Of a stretch of DNA of 64,000 nt, positions 40,302 through 48,762 are shown one piece after another. How positions within the stretch are numbered: position 1 is the first letter of the stretch; every line of letters starts with the position of its first letter. Origin of the DNA: CAYQJL01 sp964573295 (GTDB lineage: Bacteria; Eisenbacteria; RBG-16-71-46; CAIMUX01; WJJG01). The notes beneath the pieces are model-generated. The model worked only from the letters and a program-made list of their open reading frames with translations. It did no database searches and was not told the DNA's origin. Where the stretch lies: positions 62,001-126,000 of the forward strand of contig CAZNJE010000007.1 in NCBI GenBank assembly GCA_964573295.1, given 5' to 3'. The position numbers and the translations under genes are program-made.

Positions 40302-43229
40302 ATGAACGACAAGAACAAGATCACGATCAATGGTCGTCAGCTCACCTTCACGCCCGGTGAGACCATTCTCGAGGTGGCCACACGCAACGGCATCTTCATC
40401 CCCACGCTATGCCACCTCAAGGGCACCACCCCCACCGGCGCCTGCCGCGTGTGCGTCTGCGAGGTCGAGGGCGCGCGGGCCCTGATGGCCGCGTGCACGG
40501 TCCCGGCCGCGCCGAATATGGTGGTGCACACGGCCAGCCAGAAGGTCTTGACCGCCCGTCGAACGGTGCTCGAGTTGCTCCTGGCCGCCGGCAATCACAA
40601 TTGCGCCATTCGCAAGGAGGACGGCGGCCGCTGGACCCGATTGCAGGAAGAGGCCGCCGAATACGACCAGAGCGAGGAGCTGTGCGAGGTCTACGGTGCG
40701 TGCAAGCTCCAGGCGCTCTGCTACCGCTACCAGGTCTACACCGGTCCCCTCGCCGGACGTGGCACCGATTACCCGCTCGAGGATGCCAGCCCGCTGATCC
40801 TGCGCGACTTCTCCCGCTGCATCCTGTGTGGCCGCTGCGTGCAGGCCTGCCACCTGTCGCAGGTCAACAATGCGATCTCGCTTGGCTTCCGCGGCGCGAA
40901 GGCCAAGATCGTGGCCATGGGCGACAAGACCCTGGCCGAGTCGGCCTGCGTCTACTGCGGCGAGTGCCTCCAGGTCTGCCCCGTGGGCGCCCTGGTCGAG
41001 AAGCGCAGTCGCTACAAGATTCGTCCGTGGGAAGCGACCCGCGTGCGTACCACCTGCGGCTACTGCGGCGTGGGCTGCCAGATGGAGCTGCAGGTCAAGG
41101 ACGGCGCGATCATGAAGGTCGAAGGCATCGAGGACGGCGCCCCCAACGAGGGCCGGCTGTGCGCCAAGGGCCGCTTCGGCTTCGACTACCTGGGCTCCCC
41201 CCACCGGCTCACCAAACCACTGGTGCGCACGGGAGCGAAGCTGAAGGAAACCTCGTGGGACGAGGCGCTGGACCTGGTGGCCGGCAAGCTCAAGGCAATC
41301 AAGGAGAAGAACGGCGGCGCCGCGGTGGCGGGTATCGCCTCGGCGCGTTCCACCAATGAATCGCTCTACCTGTTCCAGAAGCTGTTCCGCGACGCCGTGG
41401 GCTCGGGCAACCTCGCCGCACCGTTCGAGTCGGCGCCGATGACCCATGGAATCGATCACATCGAGAAGGCTGCCTGCATCGTATTGGTGGGCTCGGACGT
41501 CACCCACGAGAACCCGGTGGCCGGTGCGGCGATCAAGCGCGCCACGATCCGGGAGAACCCCGCCAAACTCATCGTGATCGACTCGCGCGATACGGTCATT
41601 GCCGGCCACGCTGACCAGTTCCTCAAGGTCGCGGAAGGCTCCGAGTCGGTGTTGCTCAACGGCGTCATTCACGGACTGATCGAGAAAGGATTGGGTCAGG
41701 AAAGTCTGCCGGCAGACCAGCTGGCCGACGCGAAGAAGACACTGGCCGAGCTGACACCCGCCAAGGCGGCTGAGGGCAGCGGCATCAGCGCCGAGACTGC
41801 GGCGGCCACCATCGAGACGCTGGCCACCGCAGCGGCCGAGGGACCGGTCATGCTGCTCTATGGCCCCAAGGTGGCCGCCTGGGTGCCGGTCTTCCGCCTG
41901 CTCATCGAGATCCTGGGGAGCCTGGATCGTGACGGCGGCGGCGTCAACGCCCTCGGCGACATGTGCAACTCGGTCGGCGCGCTTCTGATGGGCGTCCACC
42001 CCCACTACCGTCCCGGGTACGAGCCGGCCGGCGCGGACGCCGGGCTCAGCCTGCCGGAGATCGTCGCCGCGGCGGGCGGCACAGGCGGCGGCGCGGGTGC
42101 CGGCACAAGCGGCGGCAACGGCGCGCCGCAGGGTGCCGCCTCCAAGATCGAGATGCTGTATGTGGCCGGCGAGAACCTGGCCATTACCGAGCCTGGCCTG
42201 GAAGGCGTGCGGCAAGCCTTGAAGGGCGATACGTTCCTGGTGGTCCAGGACAGCTTCGAGAACGAGACGACGGCGCTCGCCGATGTGGTGCTGCCGGCCG
42301 CGGCCTGGGCCGAGGATGAAGGCACCTTCACGAGCGCGGAGCGGCGTGTCAGTCGCACGCGCCGGGCGGTCGACGCTCCTGGGGAAGCCCGCAGCGAGCG
42401 CTGGATCTATGGCCAGCTCGCCGCTCGTCTGGGAGCAAGCTGGGCCAACCCGGAGCAATCGGCCCAGGAGCTGTGGGACAGTGAGATCGCCCAGACGATT
42501 CCGCAACTGCGCGGGATCAGTTACGCCGGCATCGAGCACAATGGACTGCAGTGGCCCACCGCAAATGGCAACCGCATCGCCACCGCCGAAGCACCGGTGT
42601 TCAAGCCGCAGTGGCAGAGCTTCAATTACCAGCACCGGCAGCTCATGGAGCAGTGCGAGGGCCTGCTCGAGGCGCTGGCCCGCCCGCAGGAATCGGTGGC
42701 ACAGACCAGCGCAATGGATCCGGAGAAGATCCGGGCCGACTTCGATGCCTTCCTCAAAGCCGAGGAGGTGACCGAGAAGAAACCGCCCATCGATGCCGTC
42801 CTCGCCGAGTACCGTTCTCACCGCGGCGGGTTGATCCCGGTGCTGCAAAGAGTGCAGGGCATCTTGGGCTTCCTGCCCATCGAGGCCCAGAATTACATCG
42901 CCCTGGGGCTGGACGTGCCGGCATCGGATGTCTACGGCGTGGTGTCCTTCTACGCCTTCTTCACGATGACGCCGCGCGGCAAGCATGTGGTGCGTGTCTG
43001 CCTGGGGACGGCATGTTATGTCAAGGAGGCCGGCAAGATCCTGGCCAACATCGAGGAGCACTTCGGGATCAAGGTGGGCCAGACCACCGAGGATCGCCAG
43101 TTCACGATCGAGGGTGTTCGCTGTGTGGGCGCCTGCGGTCTCGCGCCGGTGGTCGTCGTGGGCGAGGAAACGCTCGGCATGGTCGACCCGGCCCAGGCAG
43201 TCAAACGAGTCGAAGCATTCCGCGACTAG
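40302..43229 (+). CDS. NuoG/FdhA-like iron-sulfur molybdopterin-type protein fused to C-terminal NuoE
   Basis: The 975-residue protein has, in order: [2Fe-2S] domain (C37, C48, C51, C65); NuoG-type 4Fe-4S region (about 100-145); two 4Fe-4S clusters (CILCGRCVQAC 173-, CVYCGECLQVC 216-); a molybdopterin-oxidoreductase domain from CGYCGVGC (about 252); and a NuoE/HydC domain from about 830 with CLGTACYVKEAG and CVGACG. In formate dehydrogenases the segment after ASARSTNE holds the Cys/Sec Mo ligand; here LFQKLFRDAVGSGNL runs to APMTHG without it. So catalysis on formate is doubtful. It holds the place of the hydrogenase subunit in Hnd/HydABC-type clusters. A Gly-rich linker lies near residue 600. 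Confidence 0.85.
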   Translation: MNDKNKITINGRQLTFTPGETILEVATRNGIFIPTLCHLKGTTPTGACRVCVCEVEGARALMAACTVPAAPNMVVHTASQKVLTARRTVLELLLAAGNHNCAIRKEDGGRWTRLQEEAAEYDQSEELCEVYGACKLQALCYRYQVYTGPLAGRGTDYPLEDASPLILRDFSRCILCGRCVQACHLSQVNNAISLGFRGAKAKIVAMGDKTLAESACVYCGECLQVCPVGALVEKRSRYKIRPWEATRVRTTCGYCGVGCQMELQVKDGAIMKVEGIEDGAPNEGRLCAKGRFGFDYLGSPHRLTKPLVRTGAKLKETSWDEALDLVAGKLKAIKEKNGGAAVAGIASARSTNESLYLFQKLFRDAVGSGNLAAPFESAPMTHGIDHIEKAACIVLVGSDVTHENPVAGAAIKRATIRENPAKLIVIDSRDTVIAGHADQFLKVAEGSESVLLNGVIHGLIEKGLGQESLPADQLADAKKTLAELTPAKAAEGSGISAETAAATIETLATAAAEGPVMLLYGPKVAAWVPVFRLLIEILGSLDRDGGGVNALGDMCNSVGALLMGVHPHYRPGYEPAGADAGLSLPEIVAAAGGTGGGAGAGTSGGNGAPQGAASKIEMLYVAGENLAITEPGLEGVRQALKGDTFLVVQDSFENETTALADVVLPAAAWAEDEGTFTSAERRVSRTRRAVDAPGEARSERWIYGQLAARLGASWANPEQSAQELWDSEIAQTIPQLRGISYAGIEHNGLQWPTANGNRIATAEAPVFKPQWQSFNYQHRQLMEQCEGLLEALARPQESVAQTSAMDPEKIRADFDAFLKAEEVTEKKPPIDAVLAEYRSHRGGLIPVLQRVQGILGFLPIEAQNYIALGLDVPASDVYGVVSFYAFFTMTPRGKHVVRVCLGTACYVKEAGKILANIEEHFGIKVGQTTEDRQFTIEGVRCVGACGLAPVVVVGEETLGMVDPAQAVKRVEAFRD

Positions 43230-43289
43230 TCGGCGGATGGCGCATCGGGGGGCCGGATTCCGGTGCGCGCAACCCATGGAGATGTCTAC

Positions 43290-43643
43290 ATGACACTCAA
43301 AGAAGTCGCCGACGTGCTGTCGGCGAAGATTCTGAACGGCACGGACGAGGAATTCGCCGTCACGGTCACCACGGCGGCCGCCAGCGATCTGATGAGCGAC
43401 ATCCTGGCCCGCATGGTCTCGGCCGACCTCATGCTGACCGGCTTGACGACGACCCAGACCATCCGCACCTCCTCGGTCGCGGGCATTCGTACGGTCGTGA
43501 TCTGTCGGGGCAAGCCGGTACCCGATTCGGTGATCGAGCTGGCCAAGGAAGAGGGCGTCCTCCTCATGGTTACCCACCTGACCCTCTTCGAGTCCTGCGG
43601 GCTGCTCTACGAGAAGGGCCTGCGAGGCGTGTTGGCGCGGTAG
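43290..43643 (+). CDS. DRTGG-domain protein (first copy)
   Basis: This 117-residue protein resembles the DRTGG domain, a small alpha/beta regulatory domain found with CBS domains and phosphotransacetylases (VTTAAASDLMSDILARM; TVVICRGKPVPDSVIELAKEEGVLLM). No catalytic residues are known for the family. The ATG at 43290 follows ATGGAG. Its paralogue at 44597-44938 lies on the other side of the CBS-ATPase gene. Such proteins recur next to NADH-linked [FeFe]-hydrogenase genes in anaerobes. Confidence 0.8.
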   Translation: MTLKEVADVLSAKILNGTDEEFAVTVTTAAASDLMSDILARMVSADLMLTGLTTTQTIRTSSVAGIRTVVICRGKPVPDSVIELAKEEGVLLMVTHLTLFESCGLLYEKGLRGVLAR

Positions 43644-43683
43644 GCACAGGCCCCGCCGCGGGCGGAGTGGAGCGAGGATCGAG

Positions 43684-44610
43684 ATGGATCCCAAGTACGC
43701 GAAGACAAAGGAACTGCTCTTCGAGCTGAAGGTGGGCGACATCATGCGCAGTGATGTCATCACGATGACGCCCGATCAGACGATGCAGGGGTTTCGAACG
43801 ATCCTTAGGGAGCACCGCATCTCGGGCACGCCCGTGCTGGAGAACGAGAAGGTGGTCGGCATGATCACGATCGCCGATCTGCTCACCTTCCTCGCCGCCC
43901 ATGAAGAGGACTGCCCCATTGCCGAGAAGATGACGACCAATCTGGTCTGGCTCTACTCCGACCAGCTCCTGGTGCACGCGCTCAAGGAGTTCGACCAGTA
44001 CCGTTTCGGCCGCTTCCCCGTGATCGACCGCGCGACGGGGAGATTCGTCGGCATCCTGACGAAGGGCATCATCATCGAGGGAGTGCTCAGCCGCATGGAG
44101 GCCGAGCTCAAGGAAGAGGAGATCCGCCAGTATCGAGCGAGCCACATCTTCGAAGACATCAACGCCGAGTACAAAGAGATCTACCTGACCTACGACGTCG
44201 TGGGCAAAGACTTCGAGCTGGCCGGCACGGCCTCGACACGCATGAAACGCAACCTGAAGCGCCTGGGCATTCGCCCGGATATCATCCATCGCCTGGCGAT
44301 CGCCTCCTACGAAGCGGAGATGAACTGCGTCATCTACGCCGACCGCGGCGTGATGGAGTACCGCATCGCCCCCGAGGAGATCTCCTTCCGGATTCACGAC
44401 CAGGGCCCGGGCATTCCGGACATCGAGGCTGCCCTCAGGCCCGGGTTCTCGACCGCCCCCGATTGGGTTCGGGAGCTGGGCTTCGGCGCCGGCATGGGGA
44501 TCCCCAACATCAAGAAGTGCGCGGACAAGTTCGACCTGCAATCGACGCCGGGGGTGGGCACCACACTGAAGATCTGGATCTTCACGGGGAAAGACGATGA
44601 AGCTGCGTGA
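43684..44610 (+). CDS. CBS-pair protein with anti-sigma/RsbW-like ATPase domain
   Basis: The 308-residue protein has two CBS motifs (MRSDVITMTPDQTMQ...VVGMITIADLL at about 20-70; TNLVWLYSDQLL...GRFVGILTKGIII at about 85-135). A GHKL/HATPase domain follows from about 160, with N-box ASYEAEMNCVIYA and G1 HDQGPGIPDIEAAL. CBS pairs bind adenylates or NAD(P), so it may read energy or redox state and control a partner by phosphorylation or binding, as RsbW-type kinases do. Its end overlaps the next DRTGG gene by 14 bp. Confidence 0.85.
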   Translation: MDPKYAKTKELLFELKVGDIMRSDVITMTPDQTMQGFRTILREHRISGTPVLENEKVVGMITIADLLTFLAAHEEDCPIAEKMTTNLVWLYSDQLLVHALKEFDQYRFGRFPVIDRATGRFVGILTKGIIIEGVLSRMEAELKEEEIRQYRASHIFEDINAEYKEIYLTYDVVGKDFELAGTASTRMKRNLKRLGIRPDIIHRLAIASYEAEMNCVIYADRGVMEYRIAPEEISFRIHDQGPGIPDIEAALRPGFSTAPDWVRELGFGAGMGIPNIKKCADKFDLQSTPGVGTTLKIWIFTGKDDEAA

Positions 44611-44938
44611 ACTCGTCGAGGAGCTAGGCCTTGAGGTCGTCACCGGCGCCGATGAACTGGACGCCGAGGTGACCAAAGGCTATGTGAGCGACATGCTGAG
44701 CGATGTCATGGGCAACGCCGAAGAGGGCGGCCTGTGGATCACGATTCAGAAGCATCAGAACATCGTGGCCGTGGCGGTGATGAAGTCGCTGGCCGCGATC
44801 GTGCTCGTCAAGGGACGCAAACCCGACGAGGACGCGGCCGCCAAGGCCGAGCGCGAGGGGGTGGTCATCCTAAGCACGGAGATGAGCGCCTTCGAGCTGG
44901 CCGGAAAACTCCACGCGCTAGGCGTGCAGGGCGAATAG
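44597..44938 (+). CDS. DRTGG-domain protein (second copy)
   Basis: The 113-residue paralogue of the 43290-43643 product shares the core GYVSDMLSDVMGNA and the terminal EGVVILSTEMSAFELAGKL. The start codon lies inside the end of the CBS-ATPase gene, which points to translational coupling. The role is unknown, presumably regulatory within the redox cluster. Confidence 0.85.
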   Translation: MKLRELVEELGLEVVTGADELDAEVTKGYVSDMLSDVMGNAEEGGLWITIQKHQNIVAVAVMKSLAAIVLVKGRKPDEDAAAKAEREGVVILSTEMSAFELAGKLHALGVQGE

Positions 44939-44941
44939 GAC

Positions 44942-45724
44942 GTGGCGGGTGAAGCCGATCAGGGACCGAGACTGCAGACGTGCAAGGTGGACCTACACCT
45001 CCATAGCTGCCTCTCCCCCTGCGGCTCGCTGGACATGACACCGATCAAGATCGTCCAGCACGCGCGCACGCGGGGGCTGGCGATGATCGCGATCACCGAC
45101 CACAACAGCGCGGAGAACGCGCCGGCGGTGATCCGGGCGGCGGGCGGGAGCGGGATCTCGGTCCTTCCGGGGATGGAGGTCACCACCGCCGAGGAAGCGC
45201 ACGTGCTGGCGCTCTTCGCCGACCTGGCGGCGGCCGAATCGATGCAGGCTTTGGTCTACGAGCGCCTGCAGCCGGGTGAGAACGACGAAGATCTCTTCGG
45301 GCTTCAGGTGGTATCCAACGAGCTCGACGAGGTCGAAGGCATGAATCCGCGCCTCTTGATCGGCGCGACCACCCTGGCGGTGGACGAGCTGGTGCGGGAG
45401 GTGCACGCGCGCGATGGGCTGGCGATCGCCTGCCACATCGATCGCGAGAGTTACAGTCTGGTGGGTCAGCTGGGGTTCATTCCCCCCGATCTACCGCTGG
45501 ATGGAGTAGAGATCTCGAGGCGTATGACACTGCCCGAGGCCCGGAAGCGGTTCGCCGAGTACCGGGACCGCCCGTTTCTCTCGGCCTCGGACGCGCACGA
45601 GATCATCGACGTCGGCACGAACCCGACCGTCATGCGCCTGGCGGCCGCCAGCTTCGACGAACTGCGTCTGGCCTTGTTGGGAAAGGGCGGGCGAGGGATC
45701 GTGGAAGAGGCAGCCTCGGCCTGA
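44942..45724 (+). CDS. PHP-domain metal-dependent phosphoesterase
   Basis: The 260-residue PHP protein has the metal ligands in place: DLHLHSCLSPCG, ITDHNSAEN, GMEVTTAEEAHVLALF, ACHIDR and SASDAHEI. PHP enzymes cleave phosphoesters, but the substrate of those in hydrogenase-type clusters is not known to me. GTG start at 44942 after AGGA, 3 bp past the DRTGG gene. The next gene follows after 16 bp. Confidence 0.88.
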   Translation: MAGEADQGPRLQTCKVDLHLHSCLSPCGSLDMTPIKIVQHARTRGLAMIAITDHNSAENAPAVIRAAGGSGISVLPGMEVTTAEEAHVLALFADLAAAESMQALVYERLQPGENDEDLFGLQVVSNELDEVEGMNPRLLIGATTLAVDELVREVHARDGLAIACHIDRESYSLVGQLGFIPPDLPLDGVEISRRMTLPEARKRFAEYRDRPFLSASDAHEIIDVGTNPTVMRLAAASFDELRLALLGKGGRGIVEEAASA

Positions 45725-45740
45725 CGCCGCGGCGGAGAGC

Positions 45741-46361
45741 ATGGAAGACCTGTCGCTGCACATCCTGGATGTGGTGGAGAACGGCACGGCCGCCGGCGCC
45801 ACATTGGTGGAGATCCGCCTACGCGAGGACAGCCGTAAGGACTGGCTGGAGCTGCGTATCCAGGACAATGGATGCGGCATGGACGAGACGATGCTCGCGG
45901 GGGTACGCGACCCGTTCGTGACGACGCGTACCACCCGCCGGGTCGGAATGGGCATTCCCCTGCTCGACCAGGCCACGCGCGAGGCAGAGGGCTCGTTCGA
46001 GATCCGCTCCCGAAAAGGGTGCGGCACGGAGGTCGTCGCCGGCTTTCGGTTGAGCCACATCGATCGGAGGCCGCTGGGCGATCTCGCCGAAACGATGGTG
46101 GCCCTGATTCTGGGGCACCCGGAGGTCGATTTCGTCTTTACGGGCGCCTGGGACGACCGCGAGGTCGAACTCGACACCCGCGAGCTGAAGCAAGAGCTCG
46201 AGGACGTGCCGCTGTCGCACCCCTCGGTGCTGAACTGGATCCGCCGGCAAATCCGGGAGGCGGTCACCGGGCACGAGACGGAGGCGAAGGCGAAGGCGGA
46301 GGCGGAGGCGGACACGGACGAGAAAAGCGGAGGGCATCACGATGCCGAGACTGAAGATTGA
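45741..46361 (+). CDS. HATPase-domain protein of hydrogenase-type clusters
   Basis: This 206-residue GHKL ATPase has N-box LHILDVVENGTAAGAT and G1 IQDNGCGMDETML but no histidine phosphotransfer domain. Similar genes sit next to hydABC/hnd operons in Thermotoga and Clostridia. The C-terminal 35 residues are Lys/Ala/Glu and Asp-rich low complexity. The end overlaps the following ferredoxin-like gene by 20 bp. Confidence 0.85.
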   Translation: MEDLSLHILDVVENGTAAGATLVEIRLREDSRKDWLELRIQDNGCGMDETMLAGVRDPFVTTRTTRRVGMGIPLLDQATREAEGSFEIRSRKGCGTEVVAGFRLSHIDRRPLGDLAETMVALILGHPEVDFVFTGAWDDREVELDTRELKQELEDVPLSHPSVLNWIRRQIREAVTGHETEAKAKAEAEADTDEKSGGHHDAETED

Positions 46362-46725
46362 GGATCTGAAACGGATCAAGGAAGAGGTCAAGGGCACGGT
46401 CAATCTCCGCGAAGGAGAGTACCGGGTCAAGGTCACCGTGCACATGGGCACCTGCGGCATCGCCGCCGGTGCGCGGCCGGTGATGAGCACGCTGCTCAAG
46501 AAGATCGAGGAAGGCGACGTCAAGGACGTGATCCTGACCTCCTCGGGCTGCGCGGGACTCTGCAGCCACGAGCCCATGATCACCGTGGAGTACAAGGACG
46601 CCGCCCCGATCAAGTACGTGCGCTTGGATTCCGAGAAGACCGCACGGATCTTCGAGGAGCACATCATGGGCGGCAAGCCGGTTGAAGAGTACGCCTACTC
46701 GCTCGGCAGCGAGACCACCCACTAG
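46342..46725 (+). CDS. thioredoxin-like [2Fe-2S] ferredoxin (HndB-like)
   Basis: The 127-residue protein has cluster cysteines in MGTCGIAAGA and CAGLC, as in the small [2Fe-2S] subunits of NADP/NAD-linked hydrogenases (HndB type). It is expected to transfer electrons within, or regulate, the NuoF-containing complex in the cytoplasm. It starts inside the ATPase gene. NuoF begins 104 bp later. Confidence 0.88.
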   Translation: MPRLKIEDLKRIKEEVKGTVNLREGEYRVKVTVHMGTCGIAAGARPVMSTLLKKIEEGDVKDVILTSSGCAGLCSHEPMITVEYKDAAPIKYVRLDSEKTARIFEEHIMGGKPVEEYAYSLGSETTH

Positions 46726-46829
46726 GGGCGTGCTCGCGCGATAAGGCGCGAACAGGGATACAGGGGAATGACGGCCCTCGTGCGGGCCGCCGGGACGTAA
46801 GGCACTTCTGCCAGGATAGGGTTCAATCG

Positions 46830-48620
46830 ATGGAAAAGACTTACCGGGCTCATCTGCTGCTGTGTGCGGGCACGAGCTGCGTGGCCAGCGGTTCGCTGAA
46901 GGTCCGCGACGCGCTCATCGAGGAGATCAAGAAGCGCGATCTCCAGGACGAGGTCTATGTCACCACCACCGGCTGCAACGGTTTCTGCGCCGCCGGGCCG
47001 CTCCTGGTGGCCTATCCGGACGGGATTTTCTACCAGAAGCTCAGACCCGAGGACGTACCGTTCTTCGTGGAGGAGTATCTTCTGAAGGGCCGCACGGTGA
47101 AGAAGCATCTCTTCGAACCCAAGAAGGGGGCCGAGGCGATCCCGAAGATGCACGACATCGGCTTCTTCAGCCATCAGCTCCTGGTGGCGCTGAAGAACCG
47201 CGGCCTGATCGATCCGGAGAAGATCGACGAGTACATCGCGCGCGACGGCTACCTGGGCACCGCCCGGGCTCTGACGGAGATGGATCCCGAGCAGATCATC
47301 GACGAGATCAAGTCCTCGGGCCTGCGCGGCCGCGGCGGTGCCGGGTTCCCCACCGGCCTCAAATGGCAGTTCGCGCATGACGCCAAGGGGAGCCCCAAGT
47401 ACATCCTGTGCAATGCCGACGAGGGCGACCCCGGGGCCTTCATGGACCGCTCGATCTTAGAGAGCGACCCGCACGCCGTTCTGGAGGGCATGGTCATCGG
47501 CGCCAAGGCCATCGGTGCCCACAAGGGCTACATCTACGTCCGCGCCGAGTACCCGCTCGCCATCGAGCGTCTCAACACCGCCATCGCGCAGGCCAAGGAC
47601 TACGGCCTGCTGGGCAAGGACATCTTGGGCTCGGGCTACGACGTCGACATCGAACTCTATCACGGCGCCGGCGCCTTCGTCTGCGGCGAGGAAACCGCCC
47701 TGATGCAGTCGATCGAGGGCCGTCGCGGCATGCCCCGACCCCGCCCGCCGTTCCCGGCCCACAAGGGCCTGTGGGGCAAGCCCTCGGTGCTGAACAACGT
47801 CGAGACCTACGCGAACATCGCCCAGATCATCCACCGCGGCGCCGACTGGTACAAGAGCATCGGCACCGAGAAGAGCACCGGCACGAAGGTGTTCGCGCTG
47901 ACCGGCACGGTCAAGAACATCGGCTTGATCGAAGTGCCGATGGGCACGCCGCTGCGCAGGATCGTCTACGATATCGGCGGCGGCATCCCGGGCAAGAAGA
48001 AGCTCAAGGCCGTTCAGGTCGGCGGCCCCTCGGGCGGTTGTATCCCTGAGCATCTGATCGACACGCCGGTCGACTTCGAGTCGATCCCGGCCACCGGCGC
48101 CATCATGGGCTCGGGCGGCATGGTCGTCATGGACACCAGCACCTGCATGGTCGATGTGGCCAAGTTCTTCCTGGAGTTCACGGCCGAGGAGTCCTGTGGC
48201 AAGTGCACGCCCTGTCGCGAAGGCACCTTCCAGATGCTCGAGATCTTGGAACGTATCTGCGAGGGCAAGGGCAAGCCCGAGGACATCCCCACCCTGGAAC
48301 GTTTGGCGGAGATGATCGGCGCCTCCTCGCTCTGTGGTCTGGGGCAGACGGCGCCCAACCCCGTGCTCACCACGCTGCGCTACTTCCGCCACGAGTACGA
48401 AGAGCACATCTACGACCGGCGCTGCGCGGCCAAAGCCTGCAAGCCGCTGCTCAAGTTCTGGATCGATCCGGAGAAGTGCAAGAAGTGCGGCCTGTGTTAC
48501 AAGGCCTGCCCCTTCGATGCGATCAAGTGGGAGAAGAAGCAGCTGGCCGAGATCATCCCCGAGAAGTGCACGCGCTGCATGTCCTGCTACCGGGCCTGCC
48601 CGTTCGACGCGATCGAGTAG
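46830..48620 (+). CDS. NuoF/HydB-type NADH-binding flavoprotein of the Rnf-linked cluster
   Basis: This 596-residue paralogue of the protein at 29028-30806 has the same plan: N-terminal thioredoxin-like [2Fe-2S] domain (LCAGTSCVASG, CNGFCAAG), FMN/NADH core (GLRGRGGAGFPTG about 167; CNADEGDPGAF), N3-type SCGKCTPCREGT (about 455) and two C-terminal 4Fe-4S motifs (CKKCGLCYKAC, CTRCMSCYRAC). It has complete NADH and FMN motifs, in contrast to RnfC of the same operon. Its natural partners are the NuoE domain at the end of the 40302-43229 product and RnfB-GltD. Confidence 0.94.
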   Translation: MEKTYRAHLLLCAGTSCVASGSLKVRDALIEEIKKRDLQDEVYVTTTGCNGFCAAGPLLVAYPDGIFYQKLRPEDVPFFVEEYLLKGRTVKKHLFEPKKGAEAIPKMHDIGFFSHQLLVALKNRGLIDPEKIDEYIARDGYLGTARALTEMDPEQIIDEIKSSGLRGRGGAGFPTGLKWQFAHDAKGSPKYILCNADEGDPGAFMDRSILESDPHAVLEGMVIGAKAIGAHKGYIYVRAEYPLAIERLNTAIAQAKDYGLLGKDILGSGYDVDIELYHGAGAFVCGEETALMQSIEGRRGMPRPRPPFPAHKGLWGKPSVLNNVETYANIAQIIHRGADWYKSIGTEKSTGTKVFALTGTVKNIGLIEVPMGTPLRRIVYDIGGGIPGKKKLKAVQVGGPSGGCIPEHLIDTPVDFESIPATGAIMGSGGMVVMDTSTCMVDVAKFFLEFTAEESCGKCTPCREGTFQMLEILERICEGKGKPEDIPTLERLAEMIGASSLCGLGQTAPNPVLTTLRYFRHEYEEHIYDRRCAAKACKPLLKFWIDPEKCKKCGLCYKACPFDAIKWEKKQLAEIIPEKCTRCMSCYRACPFDAIE

Positions 48621-48675
48621 CGCGCGGTCGTGAGCGCCGGGTGCGGGGACGCACCGCAGACGCTGACGATGCGAG

Positions 48676-48747
48676 AGACGACACGAGAGACGACACGATA
48701 GACGGCACGGCAGACGACACAATAGACGACACGATAGACGACACATC
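48676..48747. repeat. 12-bp tandem repeat (AGACGACACNNN, 6 copies)
   Basis: Six head-to-tail 12-bp units, each starting AGACGACAC or AGACGGCAC, fill most of the gap between nuoF and the zinc-ribbon gene and end just before its ribosome binding site. Confidence 0.85.
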
Positions 48748-48762
48748 AAGGGAGGCAGTGTG

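Noticed and set aside
40302..43229. Calling the 975-residue protein a formate dehydrogenase or an [FeFe]-hydrogenase
   Set aside because: No Cys/Sec molybdenum ligand is visible in the expected segment, and no H-cluster cysteine motifs are present.
40407..43763. Very long antisense open frames (for example 40407-43763 minus, 20488-22977 plus, 23119-25692 plus, 7679-9274 plus)
   Set aside because: They mirror well-supported genes on the other strand. GC-rich third positions remove stop codons from the complementary frames; the translations are Arg/His/Gly/Gln-rich and show no domains or ribosome binding sites.
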